A DNA stretch of 64,000 bases, from contig NZ_CP043661.1 of NCBI RefSeq assembly GCF_014217565.1, positions 248,001 to 312,000 of the forward strand, written 5' to 3'. A model generated the notes under the pieces. The model saw nothing but the letters and a program-made list of their open reading frames with translations. It was not told where the DNA came from and ran no database searches. The position numbers and the translations under genes were made by a program. Of the stretch, positions 1-7,430 are shown in pieces. How positions within the stretch are numbered: the first letter of the stretch is position 1; every line of letters starts with the position of its first letter. Origin of the DNA: Kribbella qitaiheensis. GTDB taxonomy: Bacteria > Actinomycetota > Actinomycetes > Propionibacteriales > Kribbellaceae.

Positions 1-164
1 TCGTTGGTCGCGCGGTGATGGACCGTGCAGTTCACCTGGAACTCATGGTGCGTGACCAGGTTGTCGGCCTGGGCGGAGTTACCGGTCGCGGCTGTCAGCA
101 GCGCGGCCAGGGTGAGGGCGGCGATGCCGCCGGCGGACAGGACTTTCTTCCTTTTCTTGAACAC
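1..164 (-). CDS. Secreted protein of unknown family, N-terminal part only
   Basis: The gene starts with GTG at 164, preceded by a strong AGGAGG-type ribosome binding site, and runs off the left edge of the window after about 54 codons. The visible part is a classical Sec signal peptide: a Lys/Arg-rich start (VFKKRKK), a hydrophobic core rich in Ala, Leu and Gly, and an AQA-like cleavage site near residue 33. The mature start (DNLVTHHEF...) is too short to assign a family. It is divergent from the glycoside hydrolase at 478 and shares with it an intergenic region holding two LacI-type palindromes, so an exported polysaccharide-acting protein is the likely role; this is inference from context only. 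Confidence 0.7.
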   Translation of the reverse strand, partial: MFKKRKKVLSAGGIAALTLAALLTAATGNSAQADNLVTHHEFQVNCTVHHRATN

Positions 165-250
165 GGAGCTCCTCCTGTCGAGGGATTCCGCGGGGCGGCG
201 GCCATCTTCTTTCGACTACAGCGGCTGGCCCGCGGTGGGACACATCGCGG

Positions 251-262
251 GAGAGCGCTCTC
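251..262. promoter_or_regulatory. Palindromic LacI-type operator, site 1
   Basis: Perfect 12-bp palindrome GAGAGCGCTCTC. The AGCGCT core is what LacI/CebR-like sugar repressors of actinomycetes bind (CebR: TGGGAGCGCTCCCA). It lies about 90 bp upstream of the minus-strand gene start at 164. A second copy is centred 127 bp away. Binding is inferred. Confidence 0.65.
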
Positions 263-376
263 TGGAACAGCCTCATCCCGGCCCTGCCCGGTGTCAAGAG
301 CGCCCCGGTTCCGGAACCGGCTGAGCGTGACGAGGCGTTGACAAGGAGGCAACGCAGCCGTAACCATCAGCTCACG

Positions 377-390
377 AGAGAGCGCTCTCT
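377..390. promoter_or_regulatory. Palindromic LacI-type operator, site 2
   Basis: Perfect 14-bp palindrome AGAGAGCGCTCTCT, the same core as the site at 251-262, placed about 90 bp upstream of the plus-strand glycoside hydrolase start at 478. One operator for each divergent gene suggests joint repression, probably by the LacI-type regulator encoded just downstream of the hydrolase at 2752-3780. Confidence 0.7.
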
Positions 391-477
391 GATCTCTCGG
401 CCACCGGCAACCCACCCCTGTCCCGTGCCGGTCGCTGTGCCGAACCGCCCCTCATGCACACAGCGAGGAGTACCCCG

Positions 478-2658
478 ATGAATTTCCTGATAAGACACGC
501 CCGGCTGCAGCCCCGAAGTCGCAGACGTCGTGTCCGTTCGGCGATCGCGGCCACGGTCGCGGCCGCCACCGTCCTGCTCGGCAACGTCGTCCTGGCCGGA
601 CCCGCCCAGGCCGCAACCCTGCTCTCACAGGGCAAACCGGTGACTTCCTCCGCCGACGAAGGCGCCGGTACGCCGGCCTCCGCGGCAGTGGACGGCAATC
701 TGAACACGCGCTGGTCGACGCCCTTCAGCGATCCCCAGTGGCTCCAGGTCGACCTCGGCGCGTCCGCGGACGTGAGTCAGATCGTGCTGCGCTGGGAGGC
801 GGCGTACGCCACGGCTTACCGGATCGAGGTGTCGAGCAACGCCCAGAACTGGAACCCGATCTACAGCACCACCACCGGCCACGGAGGTACGGAGACGCTC
901 AACGTGACCGGCAACGGTCGCTATGTGCGCTTCTACGGCACTCAGCGCGTCGGCGGCTACGGCTATTCGCTGTGGGAGTTCGAAGTCCACGGCACTCCCG
1001 GTGGCAGCGGACCGCCTCCGGGCACCGGCACCGTGCGGGTCGCGGGCAGTCAGGGCAACTGGCAGCTGCTGGTGAACAACGCGCCCTTCACGATCAAGGG
1101 CCTCACCTGGGGTCCGCCGGCGAACGAGGCGGCCCAGCGCCTGCCCGACCTGAAGTCGATCGGCGTCAACACCGTCCGCACCTGGGGGACGGACGCGGGT
1201 TCCAAGCCGCTCTTCGATGCCGCGGCTGCGAACGGCATGCGCGTGATCGCCGGCTACTGGCTCCAGCCTGGTGGTGGACCCGGTAGCGGTGGCTGCGTCA
1301 ACTACGTCACCGACGCGACGTACAAGGCCAACATGCTGGCCGAGATCCGGCGCTGGACCACGGAGTACAAGGACAACCAGGGTGTGCTGCTCTGGAACGT
1401 CGGCAACGAGTCGGTGCTCGGCATGCAGAACTGCTTCTCCGGCACCGAGCTGGAGAACCAGCGCATCGCGTATGCCAAGTTCGTCAACGACGCGACCAAG
1501 GCGATCCACGCGATCGACCCGAACCACCCGGTCACCTCGACCGACGCCTGGACCGGCGCATGGCCGTACTTCAAGCAGTACACGCCTGACCTCGACCTGC
1601 TCGCAGTGAACTCGTACGGGCACATCTGCGATGTCAAGCAGGACTGGATCAACGGCGGCTACACCAAGCCGTACATCGTCACCGAGGCCGGGCCGGCTGG
1701 TGAGTGGGAGGTCCCGAACGACGCCAACGGAGTACCGAACGAGCCTACGGACCTCCAGAAGCGCAATGGCTACCTGCAGGCCTGGAACTGCATCACCGGG
1801 CACGCGGGTGTCGCACTCGGCGCCACGCTGTTCCACTACGGCACCGAGAACGACTTCGGGGCTGTCTGGTTCAACCTCACGCCGGCCGGCGAGAAGCGGC
1901 TGTCGTGGTACGCCGTACGGCAGGCCTTCGGTGGTCAGCAGGGCGGCAACACGGCACCGGTGATCAACAACATGACGCTGAGCCGTACTACGGACGTCCC
2001 GGCCGGCGGCACCATCTCGGTGAACGTCAACGTGACCGACCCTGACGGGGACGCGTTGACGCACGAGTTCAAGGTGGGCGGCAAGTACATCGACGGCAGC
2101 GGTGCCCTGGTGGGTACGCCGTCCAGTGGCAACGGGCCGTTCACGGTCACCGTGCCGCAGCGGCTCGGGGTGTGGAAGCTGTACGACTACGTCCGTGACG
2201 GTCACGGCAACGTGGGGATCGAGACCCGGTCGTTCCGGGTCGTTGCCCCTCCGGTCGAGGGCACCAATATCGCCCGGGGCAAGACGGTGACGGCCTCGTC
2301 GTACCAGCAGGTCGGCAATGGCGCGCCGTACCCGCCGTCGAACGTGACGGACGGGAACAACACCACCCGGTGGGCCAGCGACTGGTCGGATCCGCAGTGG
2401 ATCCAGGTGGATCTGGGGTCGGTGCAGTCGTTCGACCGGGTCCAGCTGATCTGGGAAGGCGCGTTCGCGCGGTCGTACCGGATCGAGGCCTCCGACGACG
2501 GCAACAACTGGCGGCAGGTCTACACCACCGCGGACGGGAACGGTGACGTCGACGATCTCGCGCTGACCGGATCGGGGCGGTACGTCCGGCTGACCGGGAC
2601 CCAGCGCGGGACCGGCTTCGGCTACTCGCTCTACGAATTCGGGATCTACCGGCGCTGA
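478..2658 (+). CDS. Secreted clan GH-A glycoside hydrolase with two F5/8C (CBM32-like) domains
   Basis: Exported carbohydrate-active enzyme of 726 residues. I chose ATG 478 because GAGGAG lies 7 nt upstream; the ATG at 454 lacks a good site. Domains: signal peptide 1-45 (Arg-rich start, GPAQA cleavage), discoidin/F5-8 type C domain about 46-175, a Gly/Pro linker, a TIM-barrel of the GH2/GH5 type about 190-490, an Ig-like domain about 495-590, and a second F5/8C domain about 600-726. The acid/base Asn-Glu pair of clan GH-A is visible in WNVGNE (Glu311), and VTEAG (Glu403) is the likely nucleophile. The two discoidin domains should bind galactosyl or other non-reducing sugar ends. Substrate is not determinable. 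It is followed by a terminator hairpin and a LacI regulator gene, and preceded by an AGCGCT operator. Confidence 0.88.
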   Translation: MNFLIRHARLQPRSRRRRVRSAIAATVAAATVLLGNVVLAGPAQAATLLSQGKPVTSSADEGAGTPASAAVDGNLNTRWSTPFSDPQWLQVDLGASADVSQIVLRWEAAYATAYRIEVSSNAQNWNPIYSTTTGHGGTETLNVTGNGRYVRFYGTQRVGGYGYSLWEFEVHGTPGGSGPPPGTGTVRVAGSQGNWQLLVNNAPFTIKGLTWGPPANEAAQRLPDLKSIGVNTVRTWGTDAGSKPLFDAAAANGMRVIAGYWLQPGGGPGSGGCVNYVTDATYKANMLAEIRRWTTEYKDNQGVLLWNVGNESVLGMQNCFSGTELENQRIAYAKFVNDATKAIHAIDPNHPVTSTDAWTGAWPYFKQYTPDLDLLAVNSYGHICDVKQDWINGGYTKPYIVTEAGPAGEWEVPNDANGVPNEPTDLQKRNGYLQAWNCITGHAGVALGATLFHYGTENDFGAVWFNLTPAGEKRLSWYAVRQAFGGQQGGNTAPVINNMTLSRTTDVPAGGTISVNVNVTDPDGDALTHEFKVGGKYIDGSGALVGTPSSGNGPFTVTVPQRLGVWKLYDYVRDGHGNVGIETRSFRVVAPPVEGTNIARGKTVTASSYQQVGNGAPYPPSNVTDGNNTTRWASDWSDPQWIQVDLGSVQSFDRVQLIWEGAFARSYRIEASDDGNNWRQVYTTADGNGDVDDLALTGSGRYVRLTGTQRGTGFGYSLYEFGIYRR

Positions 2659-2668
2659 AATGGGCCAG

Positions 2669-2700
2669 GGCCCGGCGGTCGTGGCAGCGGCCGCCGGGCC
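2669..2700 (+). terminator. Terminator hairpin after the glycoside hydrolase
   Basis: Perfect 10-bp G/C stem, arms 2669-2678 (GGCCCGGCGG) and 2691-2700 with a 12-nt loop, starting 10 nt after the hydrolase stop. There is no U-tract, as is usual in actinomycetes. Confidence 0.6.
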
Positions 2701-2751
2701 TGTGGACAAACGACAGGGGAGACGGTGTTGTCAGAGATACGATCCGGTGCC

Positions 2752-3780
2752 ATGAGCACGAAGCCTGCGAATCGCGAGCCCACCTTGGAAGATGTCGCCT
2801 CGGTGGCCGGCGTTTCGCGCGCGACCGCGTCCCGGGTCATCAACGGCAGCGACAAGGTCAACGCCCAGATGATCCGGAAGGTGCGGCAGGCCGTCGAAAC
2901 GACCGGCTACACGCCGAACAAGGCAGCCCGGACGCTGGTGAACGGCAAGACCGGCTCGATCGCGCTGGTGCTGTCCGGGTCGGACGGCTCGGCCGAGCAG
3001 GTGTTCGGCGATCCGTTCTTCGGGCGGATCGCCGGTGGGGTGGTCAAACACCTCAGTAATGAAGGGATCCATCCTTCGATGGTGCTGGCCGATTCCGACG
3101 AGGCGCGCGCCAAGGCTGTTGCCTAAGTACGCCGGGGTGGTGCCGACGGCGCGCTGCTGGTCTCGACGCATGCGGACGATCCGCTGCCCGGGTTGTTCGT
3201 TGCCGAGGGACTGCCTGCGGTGCTGTTCGCCAGGCCGGGTCGGCCGACGCCGATCAGCTTCGTGGATCTGGATCATGACAAGGGTGCCGCGCTGGCGGCC
3301 GAGCGGCTGGTCGACCGGGGTTGCCGGAAGATCGCCACCATCTCCGGGCCGCCGGCGGTGCTGGCGGCGCAGGACCGTGAGAAGGGGTTCCGGCAGGCGA
3401 TGGCCCAGCACGGGTGGCCTTACATACCGGTTGCTGTCGGCAACTTCACCCGGGAGAGCGGCGAGCTCGCGATGAGGCGACTGCTGCGCGACCACCCCGA
3501 CCTGGACGGTGTCTTCGTCGCCAACGACCTGATGGCCGAAGGGGCACTCCAGGTACTCCACGACCACGGCCGCCGGGTCCCCGACGACGTCGCGGTGATC
3601 GGCTTCGACGACAGCCTCCCGGCCCGCCAGTCCGAACCAGGCCTCACCACGATCGCCCAGCCCCTCGAGAAGATGTCCGCCGAAATGGCCCGCCTCCTGC
3701 TGGCCCGAATAGCGGACCCCACCATTCAACCCACCTCGGTCATCTTCGCTCCCCAGCTGGTAGTCCGAGAGTCCGCCTGA
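2752..3780 (+). pseudogene. LacI-family transcriptional regulator interrupted by an in-frame stop codon
   Basis: Full-length LacI-type repressor frame (342 codons) with helix-turn-helix PTLEDVASVAGVSRATASRV at the N-terminus and a periplasmic-binding-protein-like sugar domain ending with RIADPTIQPT. Codon 125 (3124-3126) is TAA; reading continues in the same frame on both sides with unbroken family similarity (DEARAKAVA / VRRGGADGALLVSTHADD), where relatives have an aromatic residue, so TAC to TAA is the simplest event. The truncated product would keep the DNA-binding domain but lack nearly all of the effector and dimerisation domain. Start ATG 2752 is preceded by TACGAT 8 nt upstream, suggesting a leaderless mRNA; GTG 2725 is an alternative. 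It probably controls the divergent genes upstream through the two AGCGCT palindromes. A real mutation and a base-call error cannot be told apart here. Confidence 0.8.
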
Positions 3781-3834
3781 GTCCCGTGCGAAGCCGAGCA
3801 GGTGCGAGCAGCTGAGCCCAGGCGCCCGGGCAAG

Positions 3835-3912
3835 ACGGCCGGATCAAGCGGCCGGGCCAGGCGGCCGGGCCAGGCGGCCGGATCAAGCGGCCGGGCCAGG
3901 CGGCCGGATCAG
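3835..3912. repeat. Six tandem 13-bp GC-rich repeats
   Basis: Six consecutive 13-bp units of the form GCGGCCGGRYCAR, alternating between GGGCCAG and GGATCAA/GGATCAG endings, in the gap between the convergent LacI relic (ends 3780) and the TPR gene (ends 3949). The GGCCGG cores are self-complementary, so the array can fold as stacked hairpins and may end transcription from both sides. Confidence 0.75.
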
Positions 3913-3948
3913 GCCGCCCGGTTCAGCCCATCGGGCCAGGGATCAGAG

Positions 3949-4815
3949 TCACGCGGCAGGGTCGGGGATGAGGGTTGCGGACTGGGTGGTGATCCAGGGG
4001 AGGTCGGCTTGGCGGGACCAGCGGTTGACCTCGGTGGCGAGCGCGGCTGCGCCGAGTGCGTTGCCTTCGTCGCGGGTGAGCACGGCGAGCAGGGTCTGCT
4101 GGGCGAGGGCTCCGAGGAGGTGACCGATCTGCTGGCGAAGTTCGGTGGAGCGTTCCCAGTGCGCGCGGGCCAGCTTCAGGTCGCCGGCTGTGTGGGCGTG
4201 GTCGCCGAGATGTCTTAGCGCCAACGAGATCACCATCTTGTCACCGGAACTCTTGCCGAGCTCGAAGGCGGCCGTGTAGTGCGCGAATGCCTCGTCGGGC
4301 AGCACTTGAAGGTTGTCCGCGATCACGCCCGCATAGAACGCCGCATGCCCGGCACGAGCCTCATCAGGCGCAGTCGCCTGCAGTGCTTCAGCTTGCAGCC
4401 CCAACTCCTTGCCCAACTCGGCAGCGCCCTGTTCGGCGCCCGGCTCCTCGCCCTCGGCGCCCGGCCCCTCGCCGTCGGCGCCCGGCCCCTCGCCGTCGGC
4501 GATCGTGTGCTCGCGGGCGAGCGCCTTTCCGTAGGTCTTGCGGAGCGTGAGCATGGCGAGGTCCCAGCGGTGGATCTCGTCGGGGGACTCGGTGAGTGCT
4601 TTTTCGAAGAGCTCCAGGGCGGGTGCTGCGGTGTCCACCACCTGGGCGAAGTCCTGGTCGACGGCGACCTCGGCCCGCGCGGCGGCCAAGGCCAGCTTCT
4701 CGGCGGAATCGGCCGGGGTAACGGCTTCGAGGAGGTGGGTGGCGTCGGCCCAGCGGCCGGATCGCATCAGGGTGGCGGCGGAGCGGAGGACGGCGGAGAG
4801 CGCGATCTGGGTCAT
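3949..4815 (-). CDS. Tetratricopeptide-repeat protein
   Basis: Cytosolic protein of 288 residues without signal peptide or membrane segment. It consists of Ala-rich amphipathic helices in the TPR pattern (for example AFAHYTAAFELGKSSGD and LARAHWERSTELRQQIGHLL). A Gly-Ala-Asp/Glu-Gly-Glu-Pro spacer near residue 110-130 is encoded by three 21-bp tandem repeats at 4436-4498. I chose ATG 4815 because a -35 TTGTCA and -10 AATACT lie upstream, with the -10 8 nt before the ATG; the open frame extends much further upstream but runs antisense to the MarR gene. It is divergent from that MarR regulator and probably its target. TPR proteins act as protein-protein scaffolds; no partner is evident. Confidence 0.72.
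   Translation of the reverse strand: MTQIALSAVLRSAATLMRSGRWADATHLLEAVTPADSAEKLALAAARAEVAVDQDFAQVVDTAAPALELFEKALTESPDEIHRWDLAMLTLRKTYGKALAREHTIADGEGPGADGEGPGAEGEEPGAEQGAAELGKELGLQAEALQATAPDEARAGHAAFYAGVIADNLQVLPDEAFAHYTAAFELGKSSGDKMVISLALRHLGDHAHTAGDLKLARAHWERSTELRQQIGHLLGALAQQTLLAVLTRDEGNALGAAALATEVNRWSRQADLPWITTQSATLIPDPAA
4436..4498. repeat. Three tandem 21-bp repeats inside the TPR gene
   Basis: Three units of 21 bp (GCGCCCGGCCCCTCGCCGTCG and variants), giving an in-frame heptapeptide repeat Gly-Ala-(Asp/Glu)-Gly-Glu-(Gly/Glu)-Pro. Copy number could vary without breaking the frame. Confidence 0.8.
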
Positions 4816-4823
4816 CTCGGCAG

Positions 4824-4887
4824 AGTATTTTGATGTCGAAAGGTTTGACAACAAAGCTTCATGCGCCGAATACTTCGGCGCATGAAG
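4824..4887. promoter_or_regulatory. Overlapping divergent promoters and 31-bp inverted repeat of the MarR/TPR pair
   Basis: Plus strand: -35 TTGACA 4845-4850, 18-nt spacer, -10 AATACT 4869-4874, 7 nt, then ATG 4882. Minus strand: -35 TTGTCA 4846-4851 overlapping the former, -10 AATACT 4824-4829, 8 nt, then ATG 4815. A perfect inverted repeat with 14-bp arms (4857-4870 and 4874-4887, 3-nt centre TAC) covers the plus-strand -10 and the first MarR codons. Such a dyad is a natural MarR operator. Binding is inferred. Confidence 0.6.
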
Positions 4888-5376
4888 GATGCGATCGACC
4901 AGCACATCGAGCTGTGGGCCGCTCGGGAACTGCCAGACCTGGATCTGCGGGTGGAGGGCATCTCGACTCGGTTGCACGTGCTGGCGAAGTACCTGGACCG
5001 GCGTCGCGACGCCGTGCTGGCCGGCCATGGGCTGCAGTGGTGGGAGTTCAAGACGCTGCACATGCTGCGCCGCGGCGGTCCGCCGTACAAGGCGACGCCG
5101 GGGCAGCTGGCGACCCAACTCAACCTCTCGCCGGCAACGCTGACGAACCGCCTGGACGCACTGGTCCGGCAGGGCTACGTACTGCGGGAGCACGACCGCG
5201 ACGACCGCCGGAAAGTGGTCGCAATGCTCACCGACGCCGGTCTGAAGATCTGGCAGCAGGGCATCGGCGACATCAGTCGCGTCGAGGAGGAGCTGGTCGG
5301 CGAGCTCGGCCGGGCGGACCAGGACCAACTCATCGGCCTGCTCCGCCGCCTTGTACTGGCGACCGAAAGGTCCTGA
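4882..5376 (+). CDS. MarR-family transcriptional regulator
   Basis: One-component DNA-binding regulator of 164 residues, the normal MarR size. The winged-helix is visible as ATPGQLATQLNLSPATLTNRLDALVRQG with the wing motif REHDRDDRRKVVAMLTDAG, flanked by dimerisation helices (HIELWAARELPDLD and the C-terminal RADQDQLIGLLRRLV). I take ATG 4882 rather than the in-frame ATG 4861 because a -35/-10 pair ends 7 nt before it and the upstream codons lie inside a perfect operator-like inverted repeat. It is divergent from the TPR gene and likely represses both by occupying the dyad. Ligand unknown. Confidence 0.85.
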   Translation: MKDAIDQHIELWAARELPDLDLRVEGISTRLHVLAKYLDRRRDAVLAGHGLQWWEFKTLHMLRRGGPPYKATPGQLATQLNLSPATLTNRLDALVRQGYVLREHDRDDRRKVVAMLTDAGLKIWQQGIGDISRVEEELVGELGRADQDQLIGLLRRLVLATERS

Positions 5377-5509
5377 CGACCGGACCGAGGATGCAGAAGC
5401 GGCCGACGACTTTGTTGCGCTCAGTAGTTGATGTCAAGAACGACCAGTCGGCTCCGACTTACCGGTGAAGGCGCCCCAGACAGGGGGCCCGGGACTGGAG
5501 AGCGGACCG

Positions 5510-5725
5510 ATGGAACCGATGAACCTGCTGGTAGCGCGCAGGACGGTCGCCGACGACATGCGACGCCAGGTGAACCCCCTTCCGGACGGAGCTGCACAGC
5601 AACGCCGGACCCGGATCACCCGCCAGGTGGTGAACCTGTTCAGGCGCTCCGTGACCAGGCACTCGCGGTCGGCCGGGAAGCCCGCGGCTGCACCCCGGGT
5701 CGTGTCAGAGTCGTTCGGTGACTGA
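5510..5725 (+). CDS. Small basic protein of unknown function, coupled to the GNAT gene
   Basis: Possible 71-residue, Arg-rich protein (MEPMNLLVARRTVADDMRRQ at the start). GGAGAG lies 8 nt before ATG 5510 and codons keep the high G/C third positions of neighbouring genes. Its stop overlaps the start of the acetyltransferase by 8 nt (GTGACTGA), an arrangement typical of translational coupling. No domain is recognised. A C-terminal basic stretch (RRTRITRQVVNLFRRSVTRH) could bind nucleic acid or membrane. It could still be a chance open frame. Confidence 0.45.
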   Translation: MEPMNLLVARRTVADDMRRQVNPLPDGAAQQRRTRITRQVVNLFRRSVTRHSRSAGKPAAAPRVVSESFGD

Positions 5726-6512
5726 TACGACGAACAAAGCGGCTGTCCTACTGGCGGCGTACGACGATCAACTGCGGGGCGGCAGCGAGGCGGCCGACGT
5801 GCCGACCAGCACCGACGGACCGGTGATCCGGGTCGAGTATCCGAACCGTGGCTTCGTGAGTTACCGCTCTCTCGAGGGCGTCGACGATCTGGACGCGTTG
5901 ATCGCACGGCAGCGGGACTACTTCGCGGAGAAGAACCAGCCGGTGGAGTGGAAGACGCGGGGTCACGATCTGCCCGCCGACCTGATCGACCGGTTGACGG
6001 CCGCCGGGTTCGTTGCCGAGGAGCGCGAGACGGTGGTCATCGCCGAGAGCGCGGACATCGTCGAGCGGCTGAGCGGGCGCGACCAGGTCGACGGCGTCAC
6101 CATCCGGCGTACGGCTGAGGAGTCCGGCTTCGCGCGGATCGCGGCAATGGAGTCGATGGTCTGGGACCAGGACTGGTCCTGGCTCACCGACGACCTGATC
6201 CGGCGCCACGCCACCGGTCTGACGGACATCTTCGTCGCGGAAGCCGGCGGCGAGGTCGTGTCCGCCGCGTGGGCCGTTTACAAGAAGGGCACGGACTTCA
6301 CCGGGCTGTGGGGCGGTTCCACCCTGGCCGAGTGGCGGGGCAAGGGGATCTACAAGGCGCTGGTCGCGGTGCGCGCCGCCCGGGCGGTGGAACTCGGCTA
6401 CAGGTACCTCCAGGTCGATGCCTCGGACGACAGTTCGCCGATCCTGCAGCGGCTCGGATTCCTGGCGGTCACCACCACCACCACGCCGTACGTCTACACG
6501 CCCCAAAGCTGA
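5718..6512 (+). CDS. GNAT-family N-acetyltransferase
   Basis: Predicted acetyl-CoA-dependent acyltransferase of 264 residues starting at GTG 5718. The C-terminal GNAT fold (about 125-262) shows the acetyl-CoA loop as STLAEWRGKGIYKALVAVRA, the beta-bulge strand FVAEAGGEVVSAAWAVY, and the final YRYLQVDASDDSSPILQRLG. The N-terminal 120 residues form a second, degenerate domain of the kind seen in tandem GNAT proteins. Substrate cannot be read from sequence. The start overlaps the small upstream gene. Confidence 0.85.
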   Translation: MTDTTNKAAVLLAAYDDQLRGGSEAADVPTSTDGPVIRVEYPNRGFVSYRSLEGVDDLDALIARQRDYFAEKNQPVEWKTRGHDLPADLIDRLTAAGFVAEERETVVIAESADIVERLSGRDQVDGVTIRRTAEESGFARIAAMESMVWDQDWSWLTDDLIRRHATGLTDIFVAEAGGEVVSAAWAVYKKGTDFTGLWGGSTLAEWRGKGIYKALVAVRAARAVELGYRYLQVDASDDSSPILQRLGFLAVTTTTTPYVYTPQS

Positions 6513-6567
6513 CCCAGAGCTCTTCCAGCTAGGCGTTCAGGCTTCTCGTCAACACTGGTTGTGGCGC

Positions 6568-7359
6568 TCAGGGATTTGCTCGCAGGTGGTTGACGATGAG
6601 GTCGGCGACCGCTCGCATGCCGGCCTCGTTCGGGTGGTACGGGACGCCGCCGAAGGGGACGAAGCGGAAGCCGGTGGTCCATGGCTCGGGGGAGCCGACC
6701 GCGTGGTCGAGGCTCGCGCTCGATGCGGTAATCAACTCGGCATCGGTCCTCTCCGCAGCCTTCGCGAATGCGGCGGCCAGACCTTCGGCCATCATCACGA
6801 CACTCGGCAGTTGCTCCTCGTTGAGCGGTACGTCGAGTCGCGGCCGGGTGCCCGGTCCGACCAGCGTGAGGTAGTCGACGAGCAGGATCCGGCTGCGGGG
6901 AGCGCTCTTCCTGATCTGGGTCGCGATCTCGGTCAGCGAGTCGGCGGCAGCGTCGTACTCGCTCTGATCCTTCAGATAGCTGACGCGGGCCCGGATCCGG
7001 TTGCCGAGCCGCTTGGCGATCAGGCCGACCGGCCGGGCCAGCGTGTTCATCAGGCTGCCGCGGATGAAGGTGCCGATGTAGTCGAGGTCGTTGCCGCCGA
7101 TCGTCACCGTGACCAGTTCCGTCTCGGGGCCGATGGCACCGAGCTGCGGCGGTGCGTCGTTCTGCGATTCGGACAGGACGTTCGCGGTCGTCGCCCCGGA
7201 GTACGTGACGTCGACGAGATCCAGCTCCAACGCCTCGGCCACCAGGTGCGCGTAGTTGCGCTGCGACCGGCCCGAAGCCTTGTCGAGCCGTGGCTTGACT
7301 CCGGAACCGGCAGCGAACGAACTGCCCAAAGCGACATAGCGACTGCCAGGTGAGATCAC
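6568..7359 (-). CDS. SGNH/GDSL-family hydrolase
   Basis: Predicted esterase of about 263 residues with the SGNH blocks: block I YVALGSSFAAG (nucleophile Ser), block III TIGGNDLDY (Gly and Asn of the oxyanion hole) and block V VPYHPNEAGM (catalytic His). The usual Asp of block V is replaced (GVPYHPN), so the triad may be a dyad or use another acid. No signal peptide is visible. I prefer GTG 7359 since TATCTT lies 7 nt upstream as a leaderless promoter; ATG 7401 would add 14 residues. It is transcribed away from the PHP gene on the same strand. Confidence 0.82.
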   Translation of the reverse strand: MISPGSRYVALGSSFAAGSGVKPRLDKASGRSQRNYAHLVAEALELDLVDVTYSGATTANVLSESQNDAPPQLGAIGPETELVTVTIGGNDLDYIGTFIRGSLMNTLARPVGLIAKRLGNRIRARVSYLKDQSEYDAAADSLTEIATQIRKSAPRSRILLVDYLTLVGPGTRPRLDVPLNEEQLPSVVMMAEGLAAAFAKAAERTDAELITASSASLDHAVGSPEPWTTGFRFVPFGGVPYHPNEAGMRAVADLIVNHLRANP

Positions 7360-7430
7360 CGCACCGAAGATAGCCGCTGTGCGGTCACGATGTGCAGGCA
7401 TCCCATCCTGGCCGGGCTTCCAAGACGTGG

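Noticed and set aside
4816..5328. N-terminal extension of the TPR protein
   Set aside because: It lies antisense to the MarR gene and upstream of a good promoter and ATG 4815.
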